A stretch of DNA of 64,000 nucleotides from Aneurinibacillus sp. Ricciae_BoGa-3 (GTDB lineage Bacteria > Bacillota > Bacilli > Aneurinibacillales > Aneurinibacillaceae), in contig NZ_CP116887.1 in the NCBI RefSeq assembly GCF_028421645.1, positions 2,420,001 through 2,484,000 of the forward strand, in the 5' to 3' direction. The stretch's first letter is position 1, and each line of letters begins with the position of its first letter. A program made the translations under genes and the position numbers. The notes beneath the pieces were generated by a model, which was given only the letters and a program-made list of their open reading frames with translations, was not told the origin of the DNA and made no database searches. Below, piece by piece: positions 53,091 to 61,445 of the stretch.

Positions 53091-53642
53091 CAAAACGACC
53101 CGCTTACCCATGGTCGGCGGGTATCCCTCAACTATCACTTGCTCCTGAATGAATTTCATAATCTAGATTTGTCTCTTTGAAACCTTCCCCAATTCACTCA
53201 CCCTTATTGCAAACATTTGTTCTTAGATATTACAACGATTGGTCGAGCGCAAACTAGGTTGGGAAAGGGTTATATTTCGGTTCTTTTTAAGATCCCAGAA
53301 TCAATTTCTAATAAGCTCGGTTAGCACGCAAATTTATAAAAGATCAGACACATTTTTTTCATACAAATGCGTTATATTAAGAAAGACCCTAAACGATTCA
53401 CATACATTCGCCCTAATACGCAGACAGATCTTTGTCTTTTACTGTATTTTTATAAATCTGGTCGAACGCATGTAAAAGATTTTATTCCAATTAGCCTAAC
53501 CGACATCACTCTGACATATTATTTTTGTACTATGGGAACCATTCCGGTTCCATCAAATAAAGGTAATGTAATTAACCTACATATAAAAAACGATCTTTAG
53601 TAATTAAGGTAATGTAATTTAAAGAAATTAGGAGGTAATTGA
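53091..53642. other. Region without a supported gene
   Basis: A hairpin (ACCCGC/GCGGGT, 53100-53120) follows the previous gene. A frame from 53367 to 53600 (77 aa) has plausible codons but no ribosome binding site, and it overlaps another open frame. It may be a decayed gene. I could not identify a product. Confidence 0.4.
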
Positions 53643-53987
53643 ATGTGTGTTTTAAATTTTGGTGATTTAAATGGTATAAAACGAATCACGGAGCTGAATG
53701 GACAACCCATTATTGAGGTCGTATCTGAAAAAGGAACTGAATCGTTAAGGGTTATTAAATTCGGTCACAGGGCCAGTGCTAAACTTCTAACGGTTAAAGA
53801 AGGGTCTGACCACCAGCAAATTGAAGAAAAGTGGTTCCCAAGAATTGAAGCAAATGGAGTTTTTGTTTTTATCAAAGATGATCAAGTACCTGAGGGGATT
53901 ACATGTTTTAATACCCGTTACTTGGCTTTAAATTTTGCCCGGCGCTATCTTGCAAAACAACATAAGAAAACGCCTGTCAATAGTTGA
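53643..53987 (+). CDS. Hypothetical protein
   Basis: 114 aa, cytosolic, starting behind a strong TTAGGAGGTAATT. The N-terminal half is beta-rich (ITELNGQPIIEVVSEKGTES). The C-terminal half has FNTRYLALNFARRYLAKQHK. No family is recognised. It lies just left of the catabolic region and its possible recombinase remnant. Confidence 0.6.
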   Translation: MCVLNFGDLNGIKRITELNGQPIIEVVSEKGTESLRVIKFGHRASAKLLTVKEGSDHQQIEEKWFPRIEANGVFVFIKDDQVPEGITCFNTRYLALNFARRYLAKQHKKTPVNS

Positions 53988-54147
53988 TTCTCATTTAGCA
54001 AAATGATAGGAGGCTTTTTTTATTTTGACTTCATACATACTTCAAGTGTAAAAAAGTATGTGCTTCCTGTGCAGAAGAATTAGCAAAAGCCGAATACATA
54101 AAATTCCCCCTCCGAATCACTACTTAAACAACATATAAACGATCAAT

Positions 54148-54197
54148 CCCCTCCCAATCCAATAATGCTGGAATTAAACAAGATATCTTGGGAGGGG
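54148..54197 (+). repeat. Inverted repeat sequestering a Shine-Dalgarno sequence
   Basis: CCCCTCCCAA (54148-54157) and TTGGGAGGGG (54188-54197) are perfectly complementary. The right arm is the ribosome binding site of the next frame, so the hairpin would block its translation. Confidence 0.6.
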
Positions 54198-54203
54198 TTA
54201 GTT

Positions 54204-54263
54204 GTGAATTTAAGCGAATTATGGAAGTTGGATAAGGCGGATAAGTCAATTCAAGGTCCACCA
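54204..54263 (+). pseudogene. Possible 5' remnant of a tyrosine recombinase gene
   Basis: From the GTG at 54204, six bases after GGAGGGG, the frame reads VNLSELWKLDKADKSIQG. This resembles the N-terminus of Bacillales tyrosine recombinases (MNL-ELW-LY-ADK-IQG, then F-P-T-L-A-Y). The similarity stops after about 18 residues, where the sequence becomes the end of the IclR gene on the other strand. It looks like the broken edge of a recombination event. The assignment is from memory of the family and needs a search. Confidence 0.4.
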
Positions 54264-55054
54264 AGTGTAGTAGTGGTCGATCTGACTCGTTCACGTGGTC
54301 GAAGTTGTTCAGAGATTAAGCGGCTGTAGTGTTTCATTTCATATACATAGGCTTGGATTTGTGAGTGGGAAAATAGATTTCGTGTTCCCGTGATACTTAT
54401 GGCCGCAATAATTTGTTTGGTTATTTCATCGAAAATAGGGGCAGCCACTGAGTACATACCTAGCTTAAATTCTTCTTTGGAAAGAGCATATCCTTTCTCT
54501 GGAATCATATGTAATTCATTTTGAAGTGTTTTTTGATCGGTAATGGTATAAGAAGTGAGCGGTTGTAATTTTCCCGAGCAAACGCTGTCCCTTTCATTTT
54601 TATTCTGAAAGGCAAGTAAGACTTTTCCTGACGCGGTAGCATGAGCGGGCACGCGTTTACCCATTCGATTGAAAACTTTTGTTTCTTTGTCTTCCGGCAG
54701 TTTGAGTAAATACACAATGCTTCCCCGATCATACATCGCGAGTTGGATGACACCACGAACTCGATTCATTAGTTTATTTAGCAAAGGAAGAGCCACTTCA
54801 CACACTTCGATATCGTTATAAACCACACAACCGATTTCAAAAGCCGTAATTCCCAGAAAGTATTTTCGAGTTCTCGGATTTCGTTGGACGATTTCCTCTG
54901 TACATAAGGTTTGCAAAATTCTGTATACAGCACTCTTGGATAAGCCTAACCGTTTACTTAATTCAGTAATCCCAAGTTCGGGTTCATCGAAGGAAAATTC
55001 CCGCATAATTCGTATGGCATTTTGAACGGAAGCAAGTAATTCGGGTTGTCCCAT
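54251..55054 (-). CDS. IclR-family regulator of the oxygenase cluster
   Basis: 267 aa. The N-terminal winged helix (about 1-65, ITELSKRLGLSKSAVYRILQ) is followed by an IclR effector domain (GKVLLAFQ, YALSKEEFKLGMYSVAAPI). It starts at the ATG at 55054 behind AAGGGGGG and is divergent from the PdxA-family gene. Regulators of terephthalate clusters (TphR/TpaR) belong to this family. Its last residues are encoded by DNA of the recombinase remnant, so the original C-terminus may have been replaced. Confidence 0.88.
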   Translation of the reverse strand: MGQPELLASVQNAIRIMREFSFDEPELGITELSKRLGLSKSAVYRILQTLCTEEIVQRNPRTRKYFLGITAFEIGCVVYNDIEVCEVALPLLNKLMNRVRGVIQLAMYDRGSIVYLLKLPEDKETKVFNRMGKRVPAHATASGKVLLAFQNKNERDSVCSGKLQPLTSYTITDQKTLQNELHMIPEKGYALSKEEFKLGMYSVAAPIFDEITKQIIAAISITGTRNLFSHSQIQAYVYEMKHYSRLISEQLRPRERVRSTTTTLGGP

Positions 55055-55106
55055 CATTATCCCCCCTTCTACTTTGACAAAAAAATGATCCCTTGTGTCG
55101 GATAGC

Positions 55107-55146
55107 GAAAAACACATATTTTCACTATTTAAATTGATTCTATAAT
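55107..55146 (+). promoter_or_regulatory. Promoter and operator candidate of the oxygenase cluster
   Basis: GAAAA (55107-55111) and TTTTC (55119-55123) form a perfect inverted repeat overlapping a -35-like TTTTCA (55119-55124). A 16-base spacer leads to TATAAT (55141-55146). The site lies between the divergent IclR gene and the cluster, a natural IclR target. Confidence 0.5.
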
Positions 55147-55206
55147 GAAAATACAAACAATTCAAACAGTTAGTAATTATTGACACATCACACAAGGAGG
55201 CTAGAA

Positions 55207-56241
55207 GTGAAACGTTTGGCAAAACCCAGAATGGCCATTACGATCGGCGATGCTGCTGGAATTGGGCCGGAAATTGCCTTGAAGGCGTTACAACACAATG
55301 AGGTATATCGATCATGCCAGCCTGTATTGATTGGGGATTTGAATATTCTTTCCTTATGTTTAGAAAAGTTTCAACTACCTGTGGAATTGAATCCCATAAG
55401 CATGATGAGCCAAGCGGTATCAATTCCCGGCGTGATTGACCTCTTCCATGTGGACATCATCAATAGGGAAGGCTTCCAATTCGGCGCAGGCGATGCTATG
55501 ACAGGCAGGGCGATGATCGAATATACAAAATTGGCCGTGGATTTGGCGTTAAAGAGTGAAGTGGATGTGGTGATCGGTGGTCCACATACGAAATCTGCAG
55601 CAGTAAAAGCCGGTATTTTCTTTGAAGGTTATCCAAGTTTGGTCTCCAGTCTCACAGGAACGAAGGAAGAAGAAGCTTTTTTGATGCTAGTGAGTGACCA
55701 ACTCCGTGTGGTCAACGCCACTCTTCATGTTTCATTGAGGAAAGCGTTGGAACTGATCACGTATCCCTTGATTCTCAAGGCGATTCAAGCCACCCATCAC
55801 GCTGGCCGAATGTTAGGGTTAGATCGCCCCAAAATTGCCGTAGCAGGTCTTAACCCTCATGCAGGTGAAGGAGGATTGTTTGGTGCAGAGGAACAAGAGG
55901 TGATTATTCCGGCTATAGTCCAGGCACAAATGGATGGCTTGGATGTCCAGGGGCCGTTTGCCAGTGATACCTTATTTGCGAATATTGGTAACTTTGATAT
56001 GTATTTGGCCATGTACCATGATCAAGCCCATATCCCTATGAAAATGAAAGCGTTTAAACACATAGCGGCCATGACCATTGGAACTCCCATACTTTTTTCA
56101 TCGATTGGCCATGGAAGCGCGCCGGATATTGCCGGCAAAGGAGTTGCGGATCCAACGGGTCTACTGAAAACCATTGAACTATTAAGTTGTGTGAGATCAG
56201 AAACTAGAAATTTCAGAAACGCTATGAATGAAGGGAGATAA
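55207..56241 (+). CDS. PdxA-family dehydrogenase, TphB-like
   Basis: 344 aa, metal- and NAD-dependent dehydrogenase of the PdxA family. It shows ITIGDAAGIGPEIALKAL, GGPHTKSAAVKAG, GLNPHAGEGGLFG and YHDQAHIPMKM. True PdxA acts on 4-phosphohydroxy-threonine; the terephthalate cis-diol dehydrogenase TphB belongs to the same family. Its position directly before ring-hydroxylating oxygenase genes and the departure from canonical PdxA motifs favour a diol dehydrogenase with decarboxylation. It starts at a GTG behind AAGGAGG, and its stop is six bases before the alpha-subunit gene. Confidence 0.85.
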   Translation: MKRLAKPRMAITIGDAAGIGPEIALKALQHNEVYRSCQPVLIGDLNILSLCLEKFQLPVELNPISMMSQAVSIPGVIDLFHVDIINREGFQFGAGDAMTGRAMIEYTKLAVDLALKSEVDVVIGGPHTKSAAVKAGIFFEGYPSLVSSLTGTKEEEAFLMLVSDQLRVVNATLHVSLRKALELITYPLILKAIQATHHAGRMLGLDRPKIAVAGLNPHAGEGGLFGAEEQEVIIPAIVQAQMDGLDVQGPFASDTLFANIGNFDMYLAMYHDQAHIPMKMKAFKHIAAMTIGTPILFSSIGHGSAPDIAGKGVADPTGLLKTIELLSCVRSETRNFRNAMNEGR

Positions 56242-56247
56242 ATCAAT

Positions 56248-57495
56248 ATGACAACAGCAAAAGTAGACGAGAGGGATTGGTTGGTCTGGCCAGATGAGGG
56301 TGTAAGCCGGGTGCCATACCAGGTTTATGGAGATCCAACGATTTATAAAAGAGAAATGGATTTTATTTTTAGAGGATCGACGTGGAACTATCTGGGTTTG
56401 GAAGTGGAAATTCCGAACCGTGGGGATTATAAAACCACATTTATTGGAGATACACCCGTTGTCGTAACACGGGACATGGATGGGTCCATTCAGGCCTTCG
56501 TCAATCGTTGTGCACATCGTGGCGCTACGGTGTGTATGGATCAGTGCGGGAATGCAAAAACATTGACTTGTGTCTATCATGCATGGGTGTATGACATGAA
56601 AGGGGATTTAAAAGGTGTCCCGTTTAAAAATGGCGTAAACGGACAAGGTGGAATGCCCCAGGGATTTGATATGGAGAAGCTTTCCCTGCAAAAAGTAAAG
56701 GTGGATACCCATTTGGGTGTAATCTTTGGTTCCTTTGATCAACAAATACAATCGGTTCAAGAATATTTAGGGGAAAAGATGTGTGGTTATCTATCCCGTA
56801 TTTTCAGTCGACCTGTCACCGTTCTTGGATATCAACGCCAGCTTATGAAAAATAACTGGAAACTTTACTTTGAAAATGTGAAAGACTCTTATCATGCCAG
56901 CCTGCTCCATCTATTTTTCTCAACATTTGGCGTTAATCGCTTGTCTCAGCGGGGCGGGATCGATTTGGACGAAACAGGTCGTCATCATGTTAGCTACACC
57001 TATGGAAGTCTTAATGAGGATCTCGAAGCTTATCGAAATTCGGATTTGCGTTCGTATTCTTCCAAGTATGAATTAAAGGATCCTTCCCTGCTTGTAGGCC
57101 GTAACGAATTCCCTGATGGCATTACTCTCGCTATTCAATCCTTATTTCCTAATATGATTGTACAGCAAATTCACAATGCCCTAGCCGTTCGCCAGCTCCT
57201 ACCAAAAGGGGTGGATTCCTGTGAGTTAGTCTGGACCTACCTAGGTTTTGCAGATGATGATGACGAAATGACGAAAATTCGGTTGAAACAATCTAATTTA
57301 GTTGGCCCTGCAGGTTTTGTATCCCTTGAGGATGGGGGAGTAGGAGAGTTAGTTCAAAAAGGCATTGTTGGTGGAGAAAAGGAACAGTCGTTTGTCGAAA
57401 TGGGAGGGACAAGTGTAGAAAGCCAACCGTTCCGGGCCACGGAGAGTTCCATTCGCGGCTTTTGGAAGAACTATCGAGAATTGATGGGTTATTAA
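56248..57495 (+). CDS. Rieske ring-hydroxylating oxygenase, alpha subunit (TphA2-like)
   Basis: Catalytic subunit of an aromatic-ring dioxygenase, 415 aa. The Rieske ligands are C88-A-H90 and C108-x2-H111. The mononuclear iron site is D213-x2-H216-x4-H221, preceded by Glu209 (ENVKDSYHASLLH). The length is close to terephthalate dioxygenase TphA2. Family knowledge says it needs a reductase (and sometimes a ferredoxin), but neither is encoded next to it. The substrate is inferred to be a carboxylated aromatic from the transporter and the PdxA-type partner. Confidence 0.92.
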   Translation: MTTAKVDERDWLVWPDEGVSRVPYQVYGDPTIYKREMDFIFRGSTWNYLGLEVEIPNRGDYKTTFIGDTPVVVTRDMDGSIQAFVNRCAHRGATVCMDQCGNAKTLTCVYHAWVYDMKGDLKGVPFKNGVNGQGGMPQGFDMEKLSLQKVKVDTHLGVIFGSFDQQIQSVQEYLGEKMCGYLSRIFSRPVTVLGYQRQLMKNNWKLYFENVKDSYHASLLHLFFSTFGVNRLSQRGGIDLDETGRHHVSYTYGSLNEDLEAYRNSDLRSYSSKYELKDPSLLVGRNEFPDGITLAIQSLFPNMIVQQIHNALAVRQLLPKGVDSCELVWTYLGFADDDDEMTKIRLKQSNLVGPAGFVSLEDGGVGELVQKGIVGGEKEQSFVEMGGTSVESQPFRATESSIRGFWKNYRELMGY

Positions 57496-57519
57496 TAGAG
57501 AGGAGAGGATGAAAAGATT

Positions 57520-58011
57520 ATGGAAGTTAAAGCTTTTAAAGAGAAAAGAGAAATCCAGGCAGAAATCGAGGAACTTATACATGCTTATGTACAGTGTATC
57601 GATGAAGATCGACTAGAGGAATGGCCTGAATTTTTTGCGGAAGATTGTCTTTATCAGATCATCTCCAGAGAGAATCACCAAAGAAATATGCCGGCTTCGA
57701 TCATCTATTGTGATAGCAAAGGGATGCTGAAGGATCGGGTTACAGCACACCGTCAAGCGAACATTTTTGAATCGCATGTATACCGCCACCTGGTGAGCAG
57801 TATACGCATCGTTGACCAGGAAAGGGATGGCTATATGGTCCATACCAACTATGCTGTCTTCCAAACGAGGATGGATGGCTATTCCGAAGTATACAACGTG
57901 GGTAGATATATTGACAAAGTGATATTTGAAGGAAACAGGCCAAAATTTAAGGAGAAAAAGGTGGTGTATGATTCGTTGGTGATACCGACTTTACTCGTAA
58001 CACCGATTTAA
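57520..58011 (+). CDS. Ring-hydroxylating oxygenase, beta subunit (TphA3-like)
   Basis: 163 aa NTF2-like small subunit. It has IHAYVQCIDEDRLEEWPEFF near the N-terminus and AHRQANIFESHVYRHLVSSI in the middle, both typical of dioxygenase beta chains, which stabilise the alpha trimer. It lies 24 bases after the alpha gene with GAGAGGA upstream and is followed by a strong hairpin. Confidence 0.9.
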   Translation: MEVKAFKEKREIQAEIEELIHAYVQCIDEDRLEEWPEFFAEDCLYQIISRENHQRNMPASIIYCDSKGMLKDRVTAHRQANIFESHVYRHLVSSIRIVDQERDGYMVHTNYAVFQTRMDGYSEVYNVGRYIDKVIFEGNRPKFKEKKVVYDSLVIPTLLVTPI

Positions 58012-58022
58012 GATACAAAAAG

Positions 58023-58060
58023 GGGCACAAAGTAAGCAATTACTTTGTGCCCGTTCTTTC
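58023..58060 (+). terminator. Terminator after the oxygenase genes
   Basis: Positions 58023-58035 (GGGCACAAAGTAA) pair perfectly with 58040-58052 across a GCAA loop. The T tract is interrupted, so partial readthrough into the transporter gene is possible. Confidence 0.8.
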
Positions 58061-58202
58061 CGTCTCCATTGAAGGGCGGCTCGCCATCCCCTTCAAGCCG
58101 CATTTTTTAAGCTTTTTCACAACTTGAGAAAAAGAACGAAAGCATGTGAGATAGAGTATAGAGGATTCTTTAAATTGAAGCCCTGTAACAGGAGGTAATA
58201 GA

Positions 58203-59561
58203 GTGGAAAAAATAAAAAACGTTAGTTTGAACAGTATGATGGAAAAACTTCCCATGACCAGACAGCGGTACATGGTGCTCATCATGGTTGTTTTCGTCAT
58301 GATATTTGAAGGTTACGATACGATGATTATGCCATACGTCATGCCTAAATTAGAACATCTATGGCATCTTTCCCCGTTGCAATTGGGATCCCTTGCCTCA
58401 TACGGAGCAATCGGATTGTTAATTGGTTCATTGTTTTTAGGGCCAGTAGCTGATCGATTTGGACGCCGACCTATAATGATCTTTGGTCTTGTATGGTTTT
58501 CTGTTTTTACGGGTCTCACTATTTTGTCTAATAGTTACACTAGTTTTGCGATATTACGAATACTGGCAGGAATTGGAATGGGTGGAGTCATGCCAATTGC
58601 CGCTTCTTTAGCTGCAGAATACGCACCGCCCCATAGACGTGGCTTCTACGTATCTTCTGTTTATGCTGGTTTGATTGTTGGTTGGGTATTATCTGGTGTT
58701 TTGGCGATCCTTGTGGTTCCTTCATTTGGTTGGAGGAGTATGTTTTCTATTGGATTACTACCCATCCTTTACGCCATTGTTCTTGCACGTTGGCTACCAG
58801 AATCATTACAAATCTTGATTAAACGCGGGGACATACAGAAGGCTCGACAGGTCCTGCAACGCTTAGGTTATGCAGAGTATTCAAACAGCGTTGAAAATCT
58901 CAGGCTTGAAGCTATAGAGGATAATAATTCCTTGGCTCAAGTCAGTCTTTTGTTTAAAGGAAACATGGCCTTGACCACCGTGCTTTTATGGTTTACAACT
59001 TTTTTTACTCTGTTATTTATGTATGGGTATGCGAGCTGGCTTCCCACACTGATGGTCAAGGCTGGACATGGATTAGTGCGCAGTTACAGCTATGGACTTG
59101 TAGTCAGCATCGCCCAAGTTGCCGGAAATCTAATCTTAGGTGAATTAATGGATCGGTTTGGTGCCAAAAAGATTACCATTTATTATTTTGTTTTTCTGAT
59201 TATTAGTATTGTATTGTTCGGAATGGGGAGCTCCAATGTGTATATCTATTTCTTAGGTGTATTAGTCGGATTATTTACGGCAGTTCAAGCTGGGATTAAT
59301 ACAATTCTAGCTAAGATTTATCCAACAAATGTGCGGGCAAGTGGAATTGGTTTGAACGCTGGAATTGGAAGGCTTGGTTCGATATTTGGCCCGATCGTAG
59401 TAGGATGGTTAGGGGGCTTTTCTTTAAATCTTGAGGGTTACATGCTTTCCTTTGCTGTTATGGCTATTCTTGCCATGCTTGCTCTCATACCGACACGTGT
59501 TCATGATTATTCTTCCATCCCCAGTCAGGCAGGTTATGTACCAAAAAGTGAAAGCGTTTAA
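58203..59561 (+). CDS. Aromatic acid:H+ symporter-type MFS transporter
   Basis: 452 aa, twelve membrane helices. Helix 1 has FEGYDTMIMPYVMP, close to the DGxD motif of the AAHS family (BenK, PcaK). The helix 2-3 loop is GPVADRFGRRPIMIFG, and the second half has GELMDRFGAKKI. It starts at a GTG behind AGGAGGTAATAGA. It is the likely importer of the aromatic acid oxidised by the adjacent oxygenase. Confidence 0.88.
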   Translation: MEKIKNVSLNSMMEKLPMTRQRYMVLIMVVFVMIFEGYDTMIMPYVMPKLEHLWHLSPLQLGSLASYGAIGLLIGSLFLGPVADRFGRRPIMIFGLVWFSVFTGLTILSNSYTSFAILRILAGIGMGGVMPIAASLAAEYAPPHRRGFYVSSVYAGLIVGWVLSGVLAILVVPSFGWRSMFSIGLLPILYAIVLARWLPESLQILIKRGDIQKARQVLQRLGYAEYSNSVENLRLEAIEDNNSLAQVSLLFKGNMALTTVLLWFTTFFTLLFMYGYASWLPTLMVKAGHGLVRSYSYGLVVSIAQVAGNLILGELMDRFGAKKITIYYFVFLIISIVLFGMGSSNVYIYFLGVLVGLFTAVQAGINTILAKIYPTNVRASGIGLNAGIGRLGSIFGPIVVGWLGGFSLNLEGYMLSFAVMAILAMLALIPTRVHDYSSIPSQAGYVPKSESV

Positions 59562-59634
59562 TAATCCACTATTGGTTGTGAGAAGTAACATTGTTTATCC
59601 TGCCCATTCCCATCGATTATGATATTGGGTTTCA

Positions 59635-60006
59635 ATGGAGGGTGTGAGGGGGACCGCGGCTTTTAATTCCGATGTCTGTGATTTCTATCCGCAGATTATT
59701 CAAGCGGGACAAGAATTAGACTGGGAATGGATGGGGCACGGAACGTCAAACTCTTTCTTCATTAACAATTTAGAAGAAGAACAAGAACGGGCTACCATTC
59801 GGAATGTGTTAGATACCATTGAAAAATCAACAGGAAAACGGCCCAAGGGATGGCTCAGCCCGTCTTTAAGTGAAACATTCAATAGAATCGAATCTTTACA
59901 CAAGACACTGAACATGGTTATCCAGTCATTATTAAAGCAACTTCCGGCGGTGCGGTTGGGGCATGCGCGCAGCCAAGAGGAGTTTTACGTTTTAGGAGAC
60001 ACTTAG
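59635..60006 (+). pseudogene. Truncated polysaccharide deacetylase-family gene
   Basis: The 123 aa frame begins inside a NodB-fold domain (VRGTAAFNSDVCDFYPQI, WEWMGHGTSNSFF, ERATIRNVLDTIEKSTGKRP, GWLSPSLSETFN) as found in PuuE/allantoinase-like deacetylases. The N-terminal third is missing and the sequence after residue about 85 no longer matches the family. There is no good ribosome binding site. It is probably a remnant left by deletion. Confidence 0.7.
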
Positions 60007-60013
60007 AAATGCA

Positions 60014-60043
60014 AATAACCCGGTGAACGTACACCGGGTTATT
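60014..60043. terminator. Terminator between the remnant and the second IclR gene
   Basis: AATAACCCGGTG pairs perfectly with CACCGGGTTATT across six bases. It suits the convergent arrangement. Confidence 0.85.
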
Positions 60044-60058
60044 CTACGTATCAAATTT

Positions 60059-60823
60059 TCAGTAACCAAGCCGATCAGAGATTTCTTTGGCTGCATTTTT
60101 CACTTTATTGATGAGGGTAGTATTGTAAGGATTCATTCGATGGGTAGGCCCTGTTACGCTGATGGCGTAAACCACTTTTCCGGTATAATCGCGGATAGGT
60201 GCTGCTACCGAGGTGACACCTTCTCGAAACTCCTCAATACTGATGGCATATCCCTGCTGATTTATGGTATTTAGGGCAGAACGAAAATCATCAGGATCGG
60301 TGATAGTGCTAATGGTATATTTCTGCAGCCCGCTTTCAATAAATTGTTCAATAAGGTCTTTCTTTTGGTATGCAAGCATCACTTTTCCGGAACTGGTACA
60401 ATGAAAAGGGTTTCTTCTCCCTGTGTGAGTTAAGATTTGTACAGGATGCTTACACTCCACCCGTGTTAAGTAAACGACGTCCATCCCTTCTAACACAGCG
60501 ATAGTCGAGGTTTCCTCAACCTCGTCCACTAATCGCTTAAGAATTGGTTGTGCTTCTCGATTAATTTCTAGATTAGATGTCACGACGGTATTTAAACTAA
60601 GAATGGACAAACCTAAACGGTATTTCTGTGTTTCGGGGTCTTTAATCACGAATCCTTCACTAGCCAGGGTTGCTAATAAACGACTCACGGTGCTTTTACC
60701 GATTCCTAATGAATTAGCTAGGTCTGTTACTTTTTTTTCTGGTTCATCCAATGAAAAACTCCGCAATAGTCTGAGTGCATTTTTTACCGATGATAATAAA
60801 TATTCTTGATTTTTATTTTCCAT
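60059..60823 (-). CDS. IclR-family transcriptional regulator
   Basis: 254 aa with a winged helix (VTDLANSLGIGKSTVSRLLA) and an IclR effector domain (GKVMLAYQ, YAISIEEFREGVTSVAAPI). It is similar in layout and motifs to the regulator at 54251, so the two are paralogues or parallel acquisitions flanking the oxygenase cluster. Its target may be the cluster or the lost deacetylase pathway. Confidence 0.88.
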   Translation of the reverse strand: MENKNQEYLLSSVKNALRLLRSFSLDEPEKKVTDLANSLGIGKSTVSRLLATLASEGFVIKDPETQKYRLGLSILSLNTVVTSNLEINREAQPILKRLVDEVEETSTIAVLEGMDVVYLTRVECKHPVQILTHTGRRNPFHCTSSGKVMLAYQKKDLIEQFIESGLQKYTISTITDPDDFRSALNTINQQGYAISIEEFREGVTSVAAPIRDYTGKVVYAISVTGPTHRMNPYNTTLINKVKNAAKEISDRLGY

Positions 60824-61165
60824 CGCTCGTTATACCTCATCAAATGTTTGTTGTTTATAGAAGAAAGATGATCTTTTATAAGCTACAACTAATATACCAC
60901 GGATGTTATATAAAATGAATATCTATTAAAAAGGGAGGACAACACAGATCACAAAAGATTAGCAAAAAAAAAATGGGATTCATTTTCCAATAGATTGATA
61001 GCACATTCGTACAATTTGACAGACGGGAAGATTACTATGGACCAACTGACTGTTTAGGTGACACAAGCCAAGGTGCTTCATTTCCAGTGGGATTTTGGTT
61101 TTGTTTTTTTGGTACAGAAAACGTGATTTCATAAAGGGAAGAAATAAAGGTTGGAGGGTGAATCG
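60824..61165. other. Intergenic stretch without a gene
   Basis: It contains a good Shine-Dalgarno sequence (AAGGGAGGA, 60931-60939) with no usable reading frame behind it, which suggests a lost gene. I see no promoter or terminator that I would defend. Confidence 0.4.
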
Positions 61166-61330
61166 ATGTTCCAAATGACGGAAGAAGCGAGGAAAGAACT
61201 GCAAAAGAGGAACCAGTCTCGTCCATCAAAACAACTGGTACGATTACAAATGCGCGTGCACTACTTCCGTAACAAAAAACTTGATTACCTGGCTGATAAA
61301 ACCGGGTTTAAACAATTTGATATGGTATAA
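61166..61330 (+). CDS. Small basic hypothetical protein
   Basis: 54 aa (MFQMTEEARKELQKRNQSRP start, FRNKKLDYLADKTG near the end), with TTGGAGGGTG upstream and a terminator directly after, so it looks expressed. The first residues recall the start of HesB/IscA-like proteins, but no Cys is present. The function is unknown. Confidence 0.55.
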   Translation: MFQMTEEARKELQKRNQSRPSKQLVRLQMRVHYFRNKKLDYLADKTGFKQFDMV

Positions 61331-61332
61331 AT

Positions 61333-61365
61333 AAAAGGATGGACCGGGTGTCCATCCTTTTTTCT
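61333..61365 (+). terminator. Terminator after the small gene
   Basis: AAAAGGATGGA pairs with TCCATCCTTTT, followed by more Ts. Confidence 0.88.
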
Positions 61366-61445
61366 TATGTGCCCCTTTTTTCATGGTCAACATTAAAGTG
61401 AACCAAAGGAGTATGGGTGAGATCCTGAAATTTGTTTCTATCAAC

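Noticed and set aside
53239..53475. 78 aa frame in the 53 kb gap
   Set aside because: It has no ribosome binding site and overlaps another frame; the composition is not protein-like.
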